Notes under the pieces: model-generated
What the model was told of the DNA's origin: nothing
What the model saw: only the letters and a program-made list of their open reading frames with translations
The model's database searches: none
Program-made: the position numbers and the translations under genes
NCBI GenBank assembly: GCA_937928195.1
Contig: CALEYZ010000011.1
Coordinates: forward strand, 1-12,171
Reading direction: 5' to 3'
From: an uncultured Limnohabitans sp.
GTDB lineage: Bacteria > Pseudomonadota > Gammaproteobacteria > Burkholderiales > Burkholderiaceae_C
Length of the DNA stretch: 12,171 nucleotides
In this document: positions 5,640 to 12,171 of the stretch, piece after piece
Numbering within the stretch: position 1 is the stretch's first letter
Layout of the letters: every line of letters starts with the position of its first letter

Positions 5640-6848
5640 TTACTTTTGAGTGGGATTGGCCAACCATTGTGTGGCCAATTCAACCCAATACGTACCGCCC
5701 AATGGAATGAGGTCGTCGTTGAAGTCGTAGCTGGGGTTGTGCAGCATGCAAGGGCCTGCGCCGTGGCCCATCTCGCGGTGGGAACCATCGCCGTTGGCAA
5801 TGAACACATAAGCACCCGGCTTGGCTTGCAACATGAATGAGAAGTCTTCAGCGCCCATGGTGGGTTCTTGAATTTGCACATTGTCCTTGCCCACAATGCC
5901 TTCCATCACGCTGCGCGCAAAATTAGCTTCGGCTGCACTGTTGACGGTTGGTGGATAGTTGCGGTTGAAATGAAACTCGGGCTTGGCATCGAAAGCAGCG
6001 CACAGGTTTTCTGTGATTTGCTTCATGCGGTTTTCAATGAGGTCCAGTACTTCAAGGGTGAAGGTGCGCACAGTGCCTTGGATGACGCAGAAGTCGGGCA
6101 CCACGTTGGTGGCCTCACCGGCATGCACCATGGTGACAGAAATAACGCCGGCGTCGACGGGTTTTTTGTTGCGCGAGATGATGGTTTGGAAGGCTTGCAC
6201 CAGTTGGCAGGCCACGGGCACGGGGTCAATGCCGTTGTGGGGCAAGGCGGCGTGGCTGCCCTTGCCATGGATGGTGATTTTGAATTCGTTGCTGGACGCC
6301 ATGACAGGGCCAGGGCTGACCGCAAAAGTGCCCACTTGGGCGCCTGGCCAGTTGTGCATGCCGAACACGGCTTGCATGGGGAATTTTTCGAACATGCCGT
6401 CTTTGATCATTTCGCGGGCACCGCCGCCGCCTTCTTCAGCGGGTTGGAAGATCAAATAAACGGTGCCGTCAAAGTCGCGGTGCTTGGAGAAGTGCTTGGC
6501 GGCTGCCAACAGCATGGCGGTGTGGCCATCGTGGCCGCAAGCGTGCATCTTGCCCTGGTGTTTGCTGGCATGTGCGAAGGTGTTGAACTCTTGCATGGGC
6601 AGGGCATCAATGTCGGCCCGTAAACCCACGGCGCGACCACAAGCGCCGCCATCGCGGCCGTGCACAATGCCAATGACACCGGTGGTGCCCATGCCGCGGT
6701 GGATGGGGATGCCCCAGTCGGTCAGTTGTTGGGCCACCACATCGGCTGTGCGTACTTCTTGGAAGCACAATTCGGGATGCGCGTGGATGTCTTTGCGAAT
6801 GGCCGCAATGCTGGCGGCGTCTGTGAGGATGGAGTCGATGATTTTCAT
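5640..6848 (-). CDS. M20 family amidohydrolase (hippurate hydrolase-like)
   Basis: This 402-residue di-metal hydrolase belongs to the M20D group (HipO, AbgB, IAA-amino-acid hydrolases), which splits N-acyl amino acids into acid and amino acid. Motifs in order are HPELCFQE (24-31), LRADIDALPM (77-86), HACGHDGHTAMLL (102-114, with metal ligands Cys104 and His106), FQPAEEGGGGAREM (135-148, Glu138/Glu139), GMHNWPG (163-169, His165) and MGAEDFS near the C-terminus. Length is typical. I start at the ATG at 6848; an upstream GTG at 6854 is in frame but nothing favours it. No Shine-Dalgarno sequence is visible. It heads the minus-strand run and is divergent from the molybdopterin oxidoreductase gene. 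The exact substrate cannot be told; hippurate, N-acetyl or indole-acyl amino acids are all possible. Confidence 0.93.
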   Translation of the reverse strand: MKIIDSILTDAASIAAIRKDIHAHPELCFQEVRTADVVAQQLTDWGIPIHRGMGTTGVIGIVHGRDGGACGRAVGLRADIDALPMQEFNTFAHASKHQGKMHACGHDGHTAMLLAAAKHFSKHRDFDGTVYLIFQPAEEGGGGAREMIKDGMFEKFPMQAVFGMHNWPGAQVGTFAVSPGPVMASSNEFKITIHGKGSHAALPHNGIDPVPVACQLVQAFQTIISRNKKPVDAGVISVTMVHAGEATNVVPDFCVIQGTVRTFTLEVLDLIENRMKQITENLCAAFDAKPEFHFNRNYPPTVNSAAEANFARSVMEGIVGKDNVQIQEPTMGAEDFSFMLQAKPGAYVFIANGDGSHREMGHGAGPCMLHNPSYDFNDDLIPLGGTYWVELATQWLANPTQK

Positions 6849-6941
6849 AACCACAGTCTAGCGAGAGTCGTGCCATTGCGCTACAACCCCTTTGCACTTG
6901 GGGGACATTTTGTTTCAGGGTTATCCCCAAAAATACCCTTT

Positions 6942-6947
6942 TAGAAT
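6942..6947 (+). promoter_or_regulatory. Candidate -10 element placed for leaderless transcription of the oxidoreductase gene
   Basis: TAGAAT (5/6 match to TATAAT) ends 6 nt before the ATG at 6954, so a start at the usual 7 nt would fall on the A of ATG. No Shine-Dalgarno sequence is present (GAAGCC precedes the ATG). No good -35 was found 16-18 nt upstream. This lies in the 105-bp gap between divergent genes, which should hold promoters for both. Confidence 0.25.
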
Positions 6948-6953
6948 GAAGCC

Positions 6954-9014
6954 ATGACAAATTCAGTGCTTGAAAACAATGCCGTGGTGCGCGGCCTCTG
7001 CCCGCACGATTGCCCAGACACCTGTGCGCTGCTCACCACAGTCGAGAACGGCCGCGCCGTGAAGGTGCATGGCAACCCCGACCACAAGCACACTCAAGGG
7101 GTGCTGTGCACCAAAGTGTCACGCTATAACGAGCGCACTTACAGCCCCGATCGTTTGATGCACCCCTTAAAGCGCAGCGGACCCAAAGGCACTGGCCAGT
7201 TTGTGCAGGTGTCTTGGGAAGAGGCCATTGCCGACATTGCGGCCAAGCTCAAGGCCATTGCGGCTGACAACCCAGAAGCCGTTTTGCCCTACAGCTACGC
7301 TGGCACCATGGGTTGGGTGCAGAGCGAAGCCATGGCATCGCGTTTTTTCAACAAGATGGGTGCGTCCATGCTAGACCGCACCATTTGTGCCTCGGCTGGC
7401 GGTGAGGGCCTGGTGTACACATTGGGTGGCAAGTTCGGCATGAAGACCGAGTTCTTTTCTGAGTCCCAATTGATTGTGATTTGGGGCAGCAATTCCATCA
7501 GCAGCAATGTGCACTTTTGGCGCAGAGCACAAGAGGCCAAACGCAACGGCGCCAAGTTAATTTGCATCGACCCGCGTCGCAGTGAAACCGCAGAAAAATG
7601 TCATGTGCATTTGGCCCTCAAGCCGGGTACCGATGCTGCCTTGGCTTTTGCCATCATGCGCGAATTGGTGGTCAACGATTGGCTAGACCAAGACTACATC
7701 GACAAGTACACCCTGGGGTGGGATGCATTGCGCGAGCGTGCCATGACCTGGACGCTTGAGCGCGCTGCAGAAGTCTGTGGCGTGGATGCAGAATTGATTC
7801 GTGCGTTGGCCAAAGACTGGGGTACCACGCGCCAAGCGGCCATTCGCTTGAACTATGGCATGCAGCGCGTGAAGGGCGGCGCCAATGCCGTGCGCGCCAT
7901 TGCCTGTTTGCCTGCCCTTACGGGTGCGTGGCGTGACAAAGCGGGCGGCTTGTTGCTCAGCAGTTCTAGCAATTTCAAGGTCAATAAAAAAGACCTGTAC
8001 CGCCCGGATTTGCTCGGCACAAGGCGGCCTCGCATGCTCAACATGACCACCATTGGCAATGACTTGAACCACCCAGGCACCGCCGAATGGGGCCCGCAAG
8101 TGAAGGCCTTGTTGGTTTACAACAGCAACCCTGTGGCCATTGCGCCGCAATCGGGCAAAGTGGTGCAGGGCTTTGCCCGCGAAGATTTGTTCACGGTGGT
8201 GATGGAGCATTTTCAGACCGACACTGCCGACTACGCCGACTATGTGTTGCCGGCCACCACTCAGTTGGAACACTGGGATGTGCAGGGCAGTTATGGCCAC
8301 ACCGATGTATTGCTGAACAGGCCCGCCATTGCGCCAGTGGGCCAAGCCAAATCCAACAGTGAAATTTTCCGCTTGCTGGCCCAAGCCATGGGCTACACCG
8401 AGCCTTGCTTTAGCGAAGATGATTTCAGCATGTGCCGAACCGCGGTGGGCACAGAAGTTGATTTTCAAATGCTGTTGGATGTGGGCTTTGTGTCCATGCC
8501 TGTGCCCGATGCACCCTTTGCAAACGGCGGTTTTGCCACCCCTTCCGGACGCTGTGAATTTGTCAGCGATCGGTTGGCCGCACAAGGTCTAGACCCTTTG
8601 CCAGACCACATTCCCAATTATGAAGTGCCAACAGCAGGAGATCGCTATCCCTTGGCCATGATCTCGCCACCCGCACGCAACTTTTTAAATTCATCGTTCG
8701 TGAATGTCGACAGTTTGCGTGCGATTGAAAAAGAACCGCTGGTGGAAATTTGTGCGGAAGATGCGGCTGCGCGTGGCATTACCACAGGCGATACCGTCAA
8801 GGTGTTCAACGACCGCGGTGAATACCACTGCAAAGCCGATGTCTCAACCCGCGCACGCCCTGGTGTTGTGAATGGTTTGGGCATATGGTGGCGCAAGCTG
8901 GGCTTGAACGGCACCAACGTGAACGAAGTGACCAGCCAATTGCTGACGGATTTGGGCCGCGCGCCCGTGTTTTACGATTGCCAAGTGGAAGTGGCACTCT
9001 TGAAGAAAGCTTGA
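6954..9014 (+). CDS. Molybdopterin-dependent oxidoreductase, DMSO reductase superfamily
   Basis: This is a 686-residue single-subunit-like enzyme of the MopB/BisC type. Cys16-x3-Cys20-x3-Cys24 and Cys52 form the N-terminal [4Fe-4S] site (GLCPHDCPDTC, then LCTK with Lys54 for electron transfer). DRTICASAGGEG (141-152) aligns with the active-site loop of formate dehydrogenase, which puts Cys145 where selenocysteine/cysteine binds molybdenum. IVIWGSNSISSN, IDPRRSETA and LKPGTDAAL (222-230) are pterin-binding segments. ARNFLNSSFVN (574-584) and the domain ending near GLGIWW are the C-terminal molybdopterin-dinucleotide-binding domain. No twin-arginine signal is present, so it is cytoplasmic. No iron-sulfur or membrane partner gene is adjacent, so its electron acceptor and substrate cannot be inferred. 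A PHA-system gene starts 4 nt downstream. Confidence 0.93.
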   Translation: MTNSVLENNAVVRGLCPHDCPDTCALLTTVENGRAVKVHGNPDHKHTQGVLCTKVSRYNERTYSPDRLMHPLKRSGPKGTGQFVQVSWEEAIADIAAKLKAIAADNPEAVLPYSYAGTMGWVQSEAMASRFFNKMGASMLDRTICASAGGEGLVYTLGGKFGMKTEFFSESQLIVIWGSNSISSNVHFWRRAQEAKRNGAKLICIDPRRSETAEKCHVHLALKPGTDAALAFAIMRELVVNDWLDQDYIDKYTLGWDALRERAMTWTLERAAEVCGVDAELIRALAKDWGTTRQAAIRLNYGMQRVKGGANAVRAIACLPALTGAWRDKAGGLLLSSSSNFKVNKKDLYRPDLLGTRRPRMLNMTTIGNDLNHPGTAEWGPQVKALLVYNSNPVAIAPQSGKVVQGFAREDLFTVVMEHFQTDTADYADYVLPATTQLEHWDVQGSYGHTDVLLNRPAIAPVGQAKSNSEIFRLLAQAMGYTEPCFSEDDFSMCRTAVGTEVDFQMLLDVGFVSMPVPDAPFANGGFATPSGRCEFVSDRLAAQGLDPLPDHIPNYEVPTAGDRYPLAMISPPARNFLNSSFVNVDSLRAIEKEPLVEICAEDAAARGITTGDTVKVFNDRGEYHCKADVSTRARPGVVNGLGIWWRKLGLNGTNVNEVTSQLLTDLGRAPVFYDCQVEVALLKKA

Positions 9015-9018
9015 TGCC

Positions 9019-9324
9019 ATGGCCGAAATTATGATTCAACGCGCGCACACCTTGGGGATGGAAAAAGCCCGTGCAGTGGCTGCTCAATGGCAAAAAGAAG
9101 CGCAAGAAGATTGGGGCATGGACTGCACTTACGTGTCGAACGAAACCAATGCGCAAGGCGAGGTGCAAGACCGTTTGAACTTCGAACGCCCTGGCGCGTC
9201 AGGCCATTTGTGTGTAACAGCCACCCAGCTCAGCATGAAGTTGGAACTGGGCTTTTTGATGGCGTCTTTCAAAGACAAAATTGAAGAGAAGATTTCTGGC
9301 AACTTAGACAAATTGCTGGGCTGA
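9019..9324 (+). CDS. Polyhydroxyalkanoic acid system family protein
   Basis: This 101-residue protein opens with IMIQRAHTLGMEKARAVAAQW, the pattern of the PHA_gran_rgn family (small proteins encoded near PHA synthesis genes in many proteobacteria). A middle strand region (YVSNETNAQGEVQDRLNFE) and a C-terminal helix (ASFKDKIEEKISGNLDKLL) follow. The family is associated with polyhydroxyalkanoate granules, but a precise biochemical role is not established. No phaC, phaA, phaB or phasin gene is in the window. The gene begins 4 nt after the oxidoreductase stop, without a clear Shine-Dalgarno sequence, so translation probably depends on the upstream gene. Its TGA stop (9322-9324) is the first triplet of the 57-bp palindrome. 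Confidence 0.85.
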   Translation: MAEIMIQRAHTLGMEKARAVAAQWQKEAQEDWGMDCTYVSNETNAQGEVQDRLNFERPGASGHLCVTATQLSMKLELGFLMASFKDKIEEKISGNLDKLLG

Positions 9325-9378
9325 ATAAATGGGGTCAGATCAACATTAATTTAATGTTGATCTGACCCCATTTATTCA
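9322..9378. repeat. Perfect 57-bp palindrome spanning both stop codons, probable bidirectional terminator
   Basis: Two 28-nt arms (9322-9349 and 9351-9378) are exact reverse complements around a single T at 9350. From the outside, each arm reads TGAATAAATGGGGTCAG, then ATCAACATTAA. The first TGA is the stop of the PHA-system gene on the plus strand and the last is the stop of slt on the minus strand. The GGGGTCAGATCAAC stem is flanked by ATTTATT on the 3' side in both directions, so it can serve as a U-rich-tailed terminator for both genes. A 28/28 match is far longer than ordinary terminators. The GGGGTCAGA core resembles palindromic repeats I recall from beta- and gammaproteobacteria that are linked to REP-associated transposases; that link is memory, not tested here. 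Confidence 0.9.
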
Positions 9379-11361
9379 AGGCAAGTCCGCGTTTTCCTCG
9401 GGGGCTTGTGAATTTCGAGGACCTACAGTGCCTAAGCGGGCTTTCAGGGACTGTGGTTGGCCAGTGATGATGGCGGCGTAGTTGGTGGTGTTGGACAACA
9501 CTTTTTTCACATAATCTCGTGTTTCGTTGAACGGAATGTTTTCCGCCCAAATTGCAGCTTCCAACACGGGACCTTTGCGCCACGCACGTGAACGGCTGGG
9601 ACCAGCGTTGTAGGCGGCTGCGGCCAGCGGCATGGAGCCATCGAAGTCGTCTAAGACCAGTTTTAAATAACCCGTTCCAATGGTGACATTGGTTTCGTGC
9701 TCGTTGAGCTGAGGCACTTGGAAGTTGGTCAAGCCGATTTTCTTGGCCGTCCATTTGGCCGTAGCCGGCATTACTTGCATCAAACCTGCTGCGCCCACGA
9801 CCGATTTGGCGTCCATCACAAAACGACTCTCTTGGCGAATCAAGCCGTACACATAAGCGGGGTCGAGTTGCACATCTTTTGATTTGCGCAACACCGTTTC
9901 TTTGAGCGGCATCGGAAAACGCTGGTCAAAGTCAATTTGTGTTTTGGTGCGGTCGCTGGTGTTGATGCAACGGTCCCAGACTTGCTTGCTGCAGGCCAGG
10001 TCGGCTGCAGCCAATAGCTCGCGTTCATTCATGCCACCAGGCGTGTGCAAGTTGGTGCTGTAGTTCCATTCGCGATTGCCTTCAGAGCGTAGACCCAAAC
10101 TGAGTGCCGTCAGTGCGCGTTGCAAGCCGGTGTTTTGGTGCGCTGCTGATTTTTCTGTGGCTGTGAGGGGCGCAGGTTTGGCCGGCGCAGTGATGGTTTG
10201 GCCTAGCTCTTCCAGTGCCAGTTGTTCGTAAAAACCTTTGACCCCTGCAATGCTCTTCAGCGCCAGTTGCGCTTCTTCGCGTTGCACTTCTGTGGGGGCT
10301 GTGCTCAGTTGTGCACGGGCTTTCCAATAGATCCAGGTGGCATCGTTTTTGGCGTCGTCCATGGCGTTGATGCTGGCCAGGACGGCTTTCCAATCCCCTT
10401 GGCGCAATGCGGCGCGGGCTTTCCAAGCCAGCATGTCGTCGTTCAAGTCTTGGTTGCGAGAGACCTTGCTGAAGTACAGGTGTGCATTGTCTTGCAACTT
10501 TTGTGCGGCTTGTTTGCCAATCACGCCCCAAGTCCAGTTGTGCTCTTCTTTGCTGAGCATCAAGCCCCATTTTTTCTCGAGCAATTGGGCGGCTTTGTCT
10601 GGGTCGGTGTTGGCGATGCGAATGAGGGCCAGCACCGACAGCTCTTTGCGTTTGCGGGTGAACGCCACGATGCGCTTGTCCAAGTATTTTTGCGGATCGG
10701 CGTGGATCAGAATGGCTTGCTTGCCGATTTCCACCGACTCGATGTTGAGAGCGGCTTGGGCCGCGCGCGGACGGTTGTTGTCCATGGCCAGACGGGCTTT
10801 GCGCCACAAGTCCAGGGTGTCCAGTTTTTTGGCCTCGTGCAGTTTTTCAGCCACGGTGGTGCAGCCGTCGTCTGATTCTTTCAGGGCGTACCAAAGTTTT
10901 TTCAGCTCGGCAGGTGTTTCGGGTTTGCTGAGTTGCGCATCTGTGCCCAGCGCATAACAACGGACTTCTTTGTCGTCGTTCATTCGGTAGCGAGGGTATT
11001 CTTGGGCCACAGTGGTCCAGTCACGCTGGCGGCCCAATTGCAACAGCCAATCGTTGCGCAGACGGTCTTCCACGTAGGTGCCCGCGTAGAGCTTCAGGAA
11101 ATCTTGAATTTCGGCGGTGCTGGCCTGGTCAAGGCGCACGCGCAGTTCCCAATAAGCAGCCCAAGGTTCGAGGGCATGGCCCTTGGCTTTGGGTAAAAGA
11201 CGAGAAAGCTGGGCTTTGTCGTTCTTTTTAAAGGCCTGGTTCATCTCCAAAATGACGTCATCGGCCTTGTTTTGGCCCGTGATTTGGCCATTGGCCGTGC
11301 TCATGAAGGAGAAAATGAGGACGGATGCCCCAAGCGATGTCAAAATCTGTGTCAATTGCAT
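9376..11361 (-). CDS. slt: Soluble lytic murein transglycosylase, Slt70 type
   Basis: This 661-residue periplasmic enzyme cleaves the MurNAc-GlcNAc bond of peptidoglycan with formation of 1,6-anhydroMurNAc. A signal peptide (MQLTQILTSLGASVLIFSFM, with STANGQ after it) is followed by a long helical superhelix (about 30-480) of the Slt70 U/L-domain kind. The C-terminal catalytic domain has YGLIRQESRF with catalytic Glu511, GLMQVMPATA (526-535), YLKLVLDDFDGSMPLAAAAYNAGP (AYNAGP at 583-588) and NETRDYVKKVL. The order and length match E. coli Slt70 (about 645 residues). There is no Shine-Dalgarno sequence; CATAAT lies 6 nt before the ATG. It is divergent from the cyclo-ligase gene with 9 bp between the starts and convergent with the PHA-system gene. 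Confidence 0.95.
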   Translation of the reverse strand: MQLTQILTSLGASVLIFSFMSTANGQITGQNKADDVILEMNQAFKKNDKAQLSRLLPKAKGHALEPWAAYWELRVRLDQASTAEIQDFLKLYAGTYVEDRLRNDWLLQLGRQRDWTTVAQEYPRYRMNDDKEVRCYALGTDAQLSKPETPAELKKLWYALKESDDGCTTVAEKLHEAKKLDTLDLWRKARLAMDNNRPRAAQAALNIESVEIGKQAILIHADPQKYLDKRIVAFTRKRKELSVLALIRIANTDPDKAAQLLEKKWGLMLSKEEHNWTWGVIGKQAAQKLQDNAHLYFSKVSRNQDLNDDMLAWKARAALRQGDWKAVLASINAMDDAKNDATWIYWKARAQLSTAPTEVQREEAQLALKSIAGVKGFYEQLALEELGQTITAPAKPAPLTATEKSAAHQNTGLQRALTALSLGLRSEGNREWNYSTNLHTPGGMNERELLAAADLACSKQVWDRCINTSDRTKTQIDFDQRFPMPLKETVLRKSKDVQLDPAYVYGLIRQESRFVMDAKSVVGAAGLMQVMPATAKWTAKKIGLTNFQVPQLNEHETNVTIGTGYLKLVLDDFDGSMPLAAAAYNAGPSRSRAWRKGPVLEAAIWAENIPFNETRDYVKKVLSNTTNYAAIITGQPQSLKARLGTVGPRNSQAPEENADLP

Positions 11362-11367
11362 GGGTTG

Positions 11368-11373
11368 ATTATG
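11368..11373 (-). promoter_or_regulatory. Candidate -10 element placed for leaderless transcription of slt
   Basis: Minus-strand CATAAT (5/6 match) is followed by CAACCC and then the slt ATG at 11361, so a start 7 nt downstream would fall on the ATG. It overlaps the start codon of the divergent cyclo-ligase gene. No good -35 is visible at 16-18 nt. The spacing is the same as for TAGAAT at 6942-6947. Confidence 0.25.
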
Positions 11374-11958
11374 GACAAATCAGAAGCCAAAAAACAGATT
11401 CGCCAAGACTTGTTGAATGCGCGCCTCAACATGCCCGACAGGCTCGAGCGCAGCGACGCTTTGCAACGGGTCATGCGCATTTGGTTGTTTGGCCGACCCG
11501 ACGCCGTGATTGGCGCTTATTGGCCCATCAAAGGTGAATTCGATCCGTTGCCGGCTTTGCACCGCTGGAAAGAGGATGGCGAGCTGCAAGGCGATGCCCA
11601 ATTGCGCCGCATCGGTTTGCCGGTGGTCGACAAGGTTCACAAAACTCTGACCTTTCACGCGTGGTATCCCGGTTGCCCCATGGAAGAAGATGCTTATGGC
11701 ATTCCCAAACCCAAAGACACCGAAATCATTGTGCCCACCTTGTTGTTTGTGCCCTGCGTGGGGTACAGCGCTGGGGGTTATCGATTGGGTTATGGCGGTG
11801 GCTTCTACGACCGTACCTTGGCCACTTTGCAGCCCAAACCTTTCACGGTGGGCTTGGGTTTCACGCAAGGCTATGTGGACGACTTTGAACCCGAGTCGCA
11901 CGATGTGCCGCTCGATGCCATCTTGAACGACAACGGCGTGGTGTGGCCCGTGGGCTGA
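11371..11958 (+). CDS. fau: 5-formyltetrahydrofolate cyclo-ligase
   Basis: This 195-residue enzyme uses ATP to convert 5-formyl-THF to 5,10-methenyl-THF, returning the storage form to the one-carbon pool. The N-terminal SEAKKQIRQDLLNAR helix, IGAYWPIKGEFD (47-58), IPKPKDTEIIVPTLLFVP, and the signature GGYRLGYGGGFYDRTL (135-150) are those of the FAU1/MTHFS family; the last is the ATP-phosphate loop. Length is normal. The ATG at 11371 fits the usual N-terminus; the frame is open further upstream to 11272, but that extension lies entirely inside slt and is not family-like. There is no Shine-Dalgarno sequence. With 9 bp to the slt start, its promoter must lie inside slt. The TetR gene follows after 14 nt. 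Confidence 0.94.
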   Translation: MDKSEAKKQIRQDLLNARLNMPDRLERSDALQRVMRIWLFGRPDAVIGAYWPIKGEFDPLPALHRWKEDGELQGDAQLRRIGLPVVDKVHKTLTFHAWYPGCPMEEDAYGIPKPKDTEIIVPTLLFVPCVGYSAGGYRLGYGGGFYDRTLATLQPKPFTVGLGFTQGYVDDFEPESHDVPLDAILNDNGVVWPVG

Positions 11959-11972
11959 TGCATTGAGTACCT

Positions 11973-12171
11973 ATGGCAAGACCTAAATCCGCGACACACG
12001 ATATCAAGCGCGATGCCATTTTGGACATCGCGGCGCAATGCTTTGCCGATCGCAGCTACCCTGCTGCCAGCATGAATGAAATTGCCACAGCCTGTGGCAC
12101 CTCCAAGGCCAGGCTTTACCACTACTACGACAGCAAAGAAGCCATTCTGTTTGACCTGATGGACCGCTATA
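11973..12171 (+). CDS. TetR/AcrR family transcriptional regulator (5' end only)
   Basis: The first 66 residues are visible before the window ends. MARPKSATHDIKRDAILDIAAQCF is helix 1 of the DNA-binding domain. SMNEIATACGTSKARLYHYY is the helix-turn-helix with the conserved recognition-helix pattern, and DSKEAILFDLMDRY follows as the 'SKE.L' segment. The ligand-binding domain is outside, so effector and targets are unknown. The ATG is 14 nt after the cyclo-ligase stop, with only a weak GAG upstream. It may be co-transcribed with the cyclo-ligase gene, but TetR regulators usually act on adjacent genes, here probably beyond the window. Confidence 0.9.
   Translation, partial: MARPKSATHDIKRDAILDIAAQCFADRSYPAASMNEIATACGTSKARLYHYYDSKEAILFDLMDRY

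Noticed and set aside
5868..6623. Plus-strand open frame of 251 codons inside the amidohydrolase gene
   Set aside because: It is antisense to a gene with clear M20 motifs; Gly/His/Val-rich composition is typical of a reverse-frame shadow in this codon usage.
6849..6859. GTG start at 6854 for the amidohydrolase
   Set aside because: It adds only two residues, and no ribosome binding site favours it over the ATG at 6848.
6918..6927. Short GGG-TTAT-CCC hairpin in the divergent gap
   Set aside because: A 3-bp stem is expected by chance and is not supported by position.
7683..8585. Minus-strand open frame of 300 codons inside the molybdoenzyme gene
   Set aside because: The plus-strand frame carries the Fe-S and pterin motifs; the reverse frame is compositionally odd and has no recognisable domain.
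9335..9754. Minus-strand open frame crossing the palindrome and the slt 3' end
   Set aside because: It overlaps the slt catalytic domain in another frame, and its Arg/Ser/His-rich product resembles no family I know.
11272..11370. Upstream extension of the cyclo-ligase frame (33 extra residues)
   Set aside because: It lies wholly within slt on the opposite strand, has no family similarity, and the ATG at 11371 gives the expected N-terminus.
11362..11370. ssrS (6S RNA) beside the cyclo-ligase gene, as in E. coli
   Set aside because: Only 9 bp separate the cyclo-ligase and slt starts, so there is no room for it.

Overview
The window looks like ordinary chromosome from a freshwater-type betaproteobacterium of the Burkholderiales, probably Comamonadaceae (Limnohabitans or Rhodoferax-like). 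The reasons are moderate GC, a stand-alone IF-1 gene of the longer Burkholderiales kind, a polyhydroxyalkanoate-system protein, and the close grouping of slt, 5-formyl-THF cyclo-ligase, an NDUFA9-like protein, a GST and cca. This placement is inference from protein character; no rRNA or tRNA is present. I see no phage, plasmid, CRISPR or defence genes.

Layout. Positions 1-589 (+) hold the 3' end of a MidA/NDUFAF7-type methyltransferase gene and a small DUF2905 membrane protein. Positions 590-934 have no convincing gene but are dense in inverted repeats and carry a possible extended -10 promoter. I read this as a structured leader or small RNA in front of an unknown 81-residue protein (935-1180) and infA (1208-1474). 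Convergent to these is a minus-strand run: M20 amidohydrolase (5640-6848), DUF2817/M14-like peptidase, NDUFA9-like epimerase, glutathione S-transferase and cca (ending at 1501). Two ATGA stop/start overlaps join the peptidase, epimerase and GST genes, and a UUCG-capped hairpin separates the amidohydrolase from the peptidase.

Divergent from the amidohydrolase, a cytoplasmic molybdopterin oxidoreductase (6954-9014) is followed after 4 nt by a PHA-system small protein (9019-9324). That gene converges on slt (9376-11361, minus) across a perfect 57-bp palindrome (9322-9378) whose two outermost triplets are the stop codons of the two genes. slt is divergent from 5-formyltetrahydrofolate cyclo-ligase (11371-11958, +) with only 9 bp between the start codons. 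A TetR-family regulator begins at 11973 and runs off the end.

Function. Most genes are housekeeping: tRNA 3'-end repair, translation initiation, folate one-carbon metabolism, peptidoglycan turnover and amide/peptide hydrolysis. The two items most worth following are non-coding: the palindrome that ends both convergent genes, and the structured region ahead of the small-ORF/infA pair, which resembles a cold-shock-type leader.
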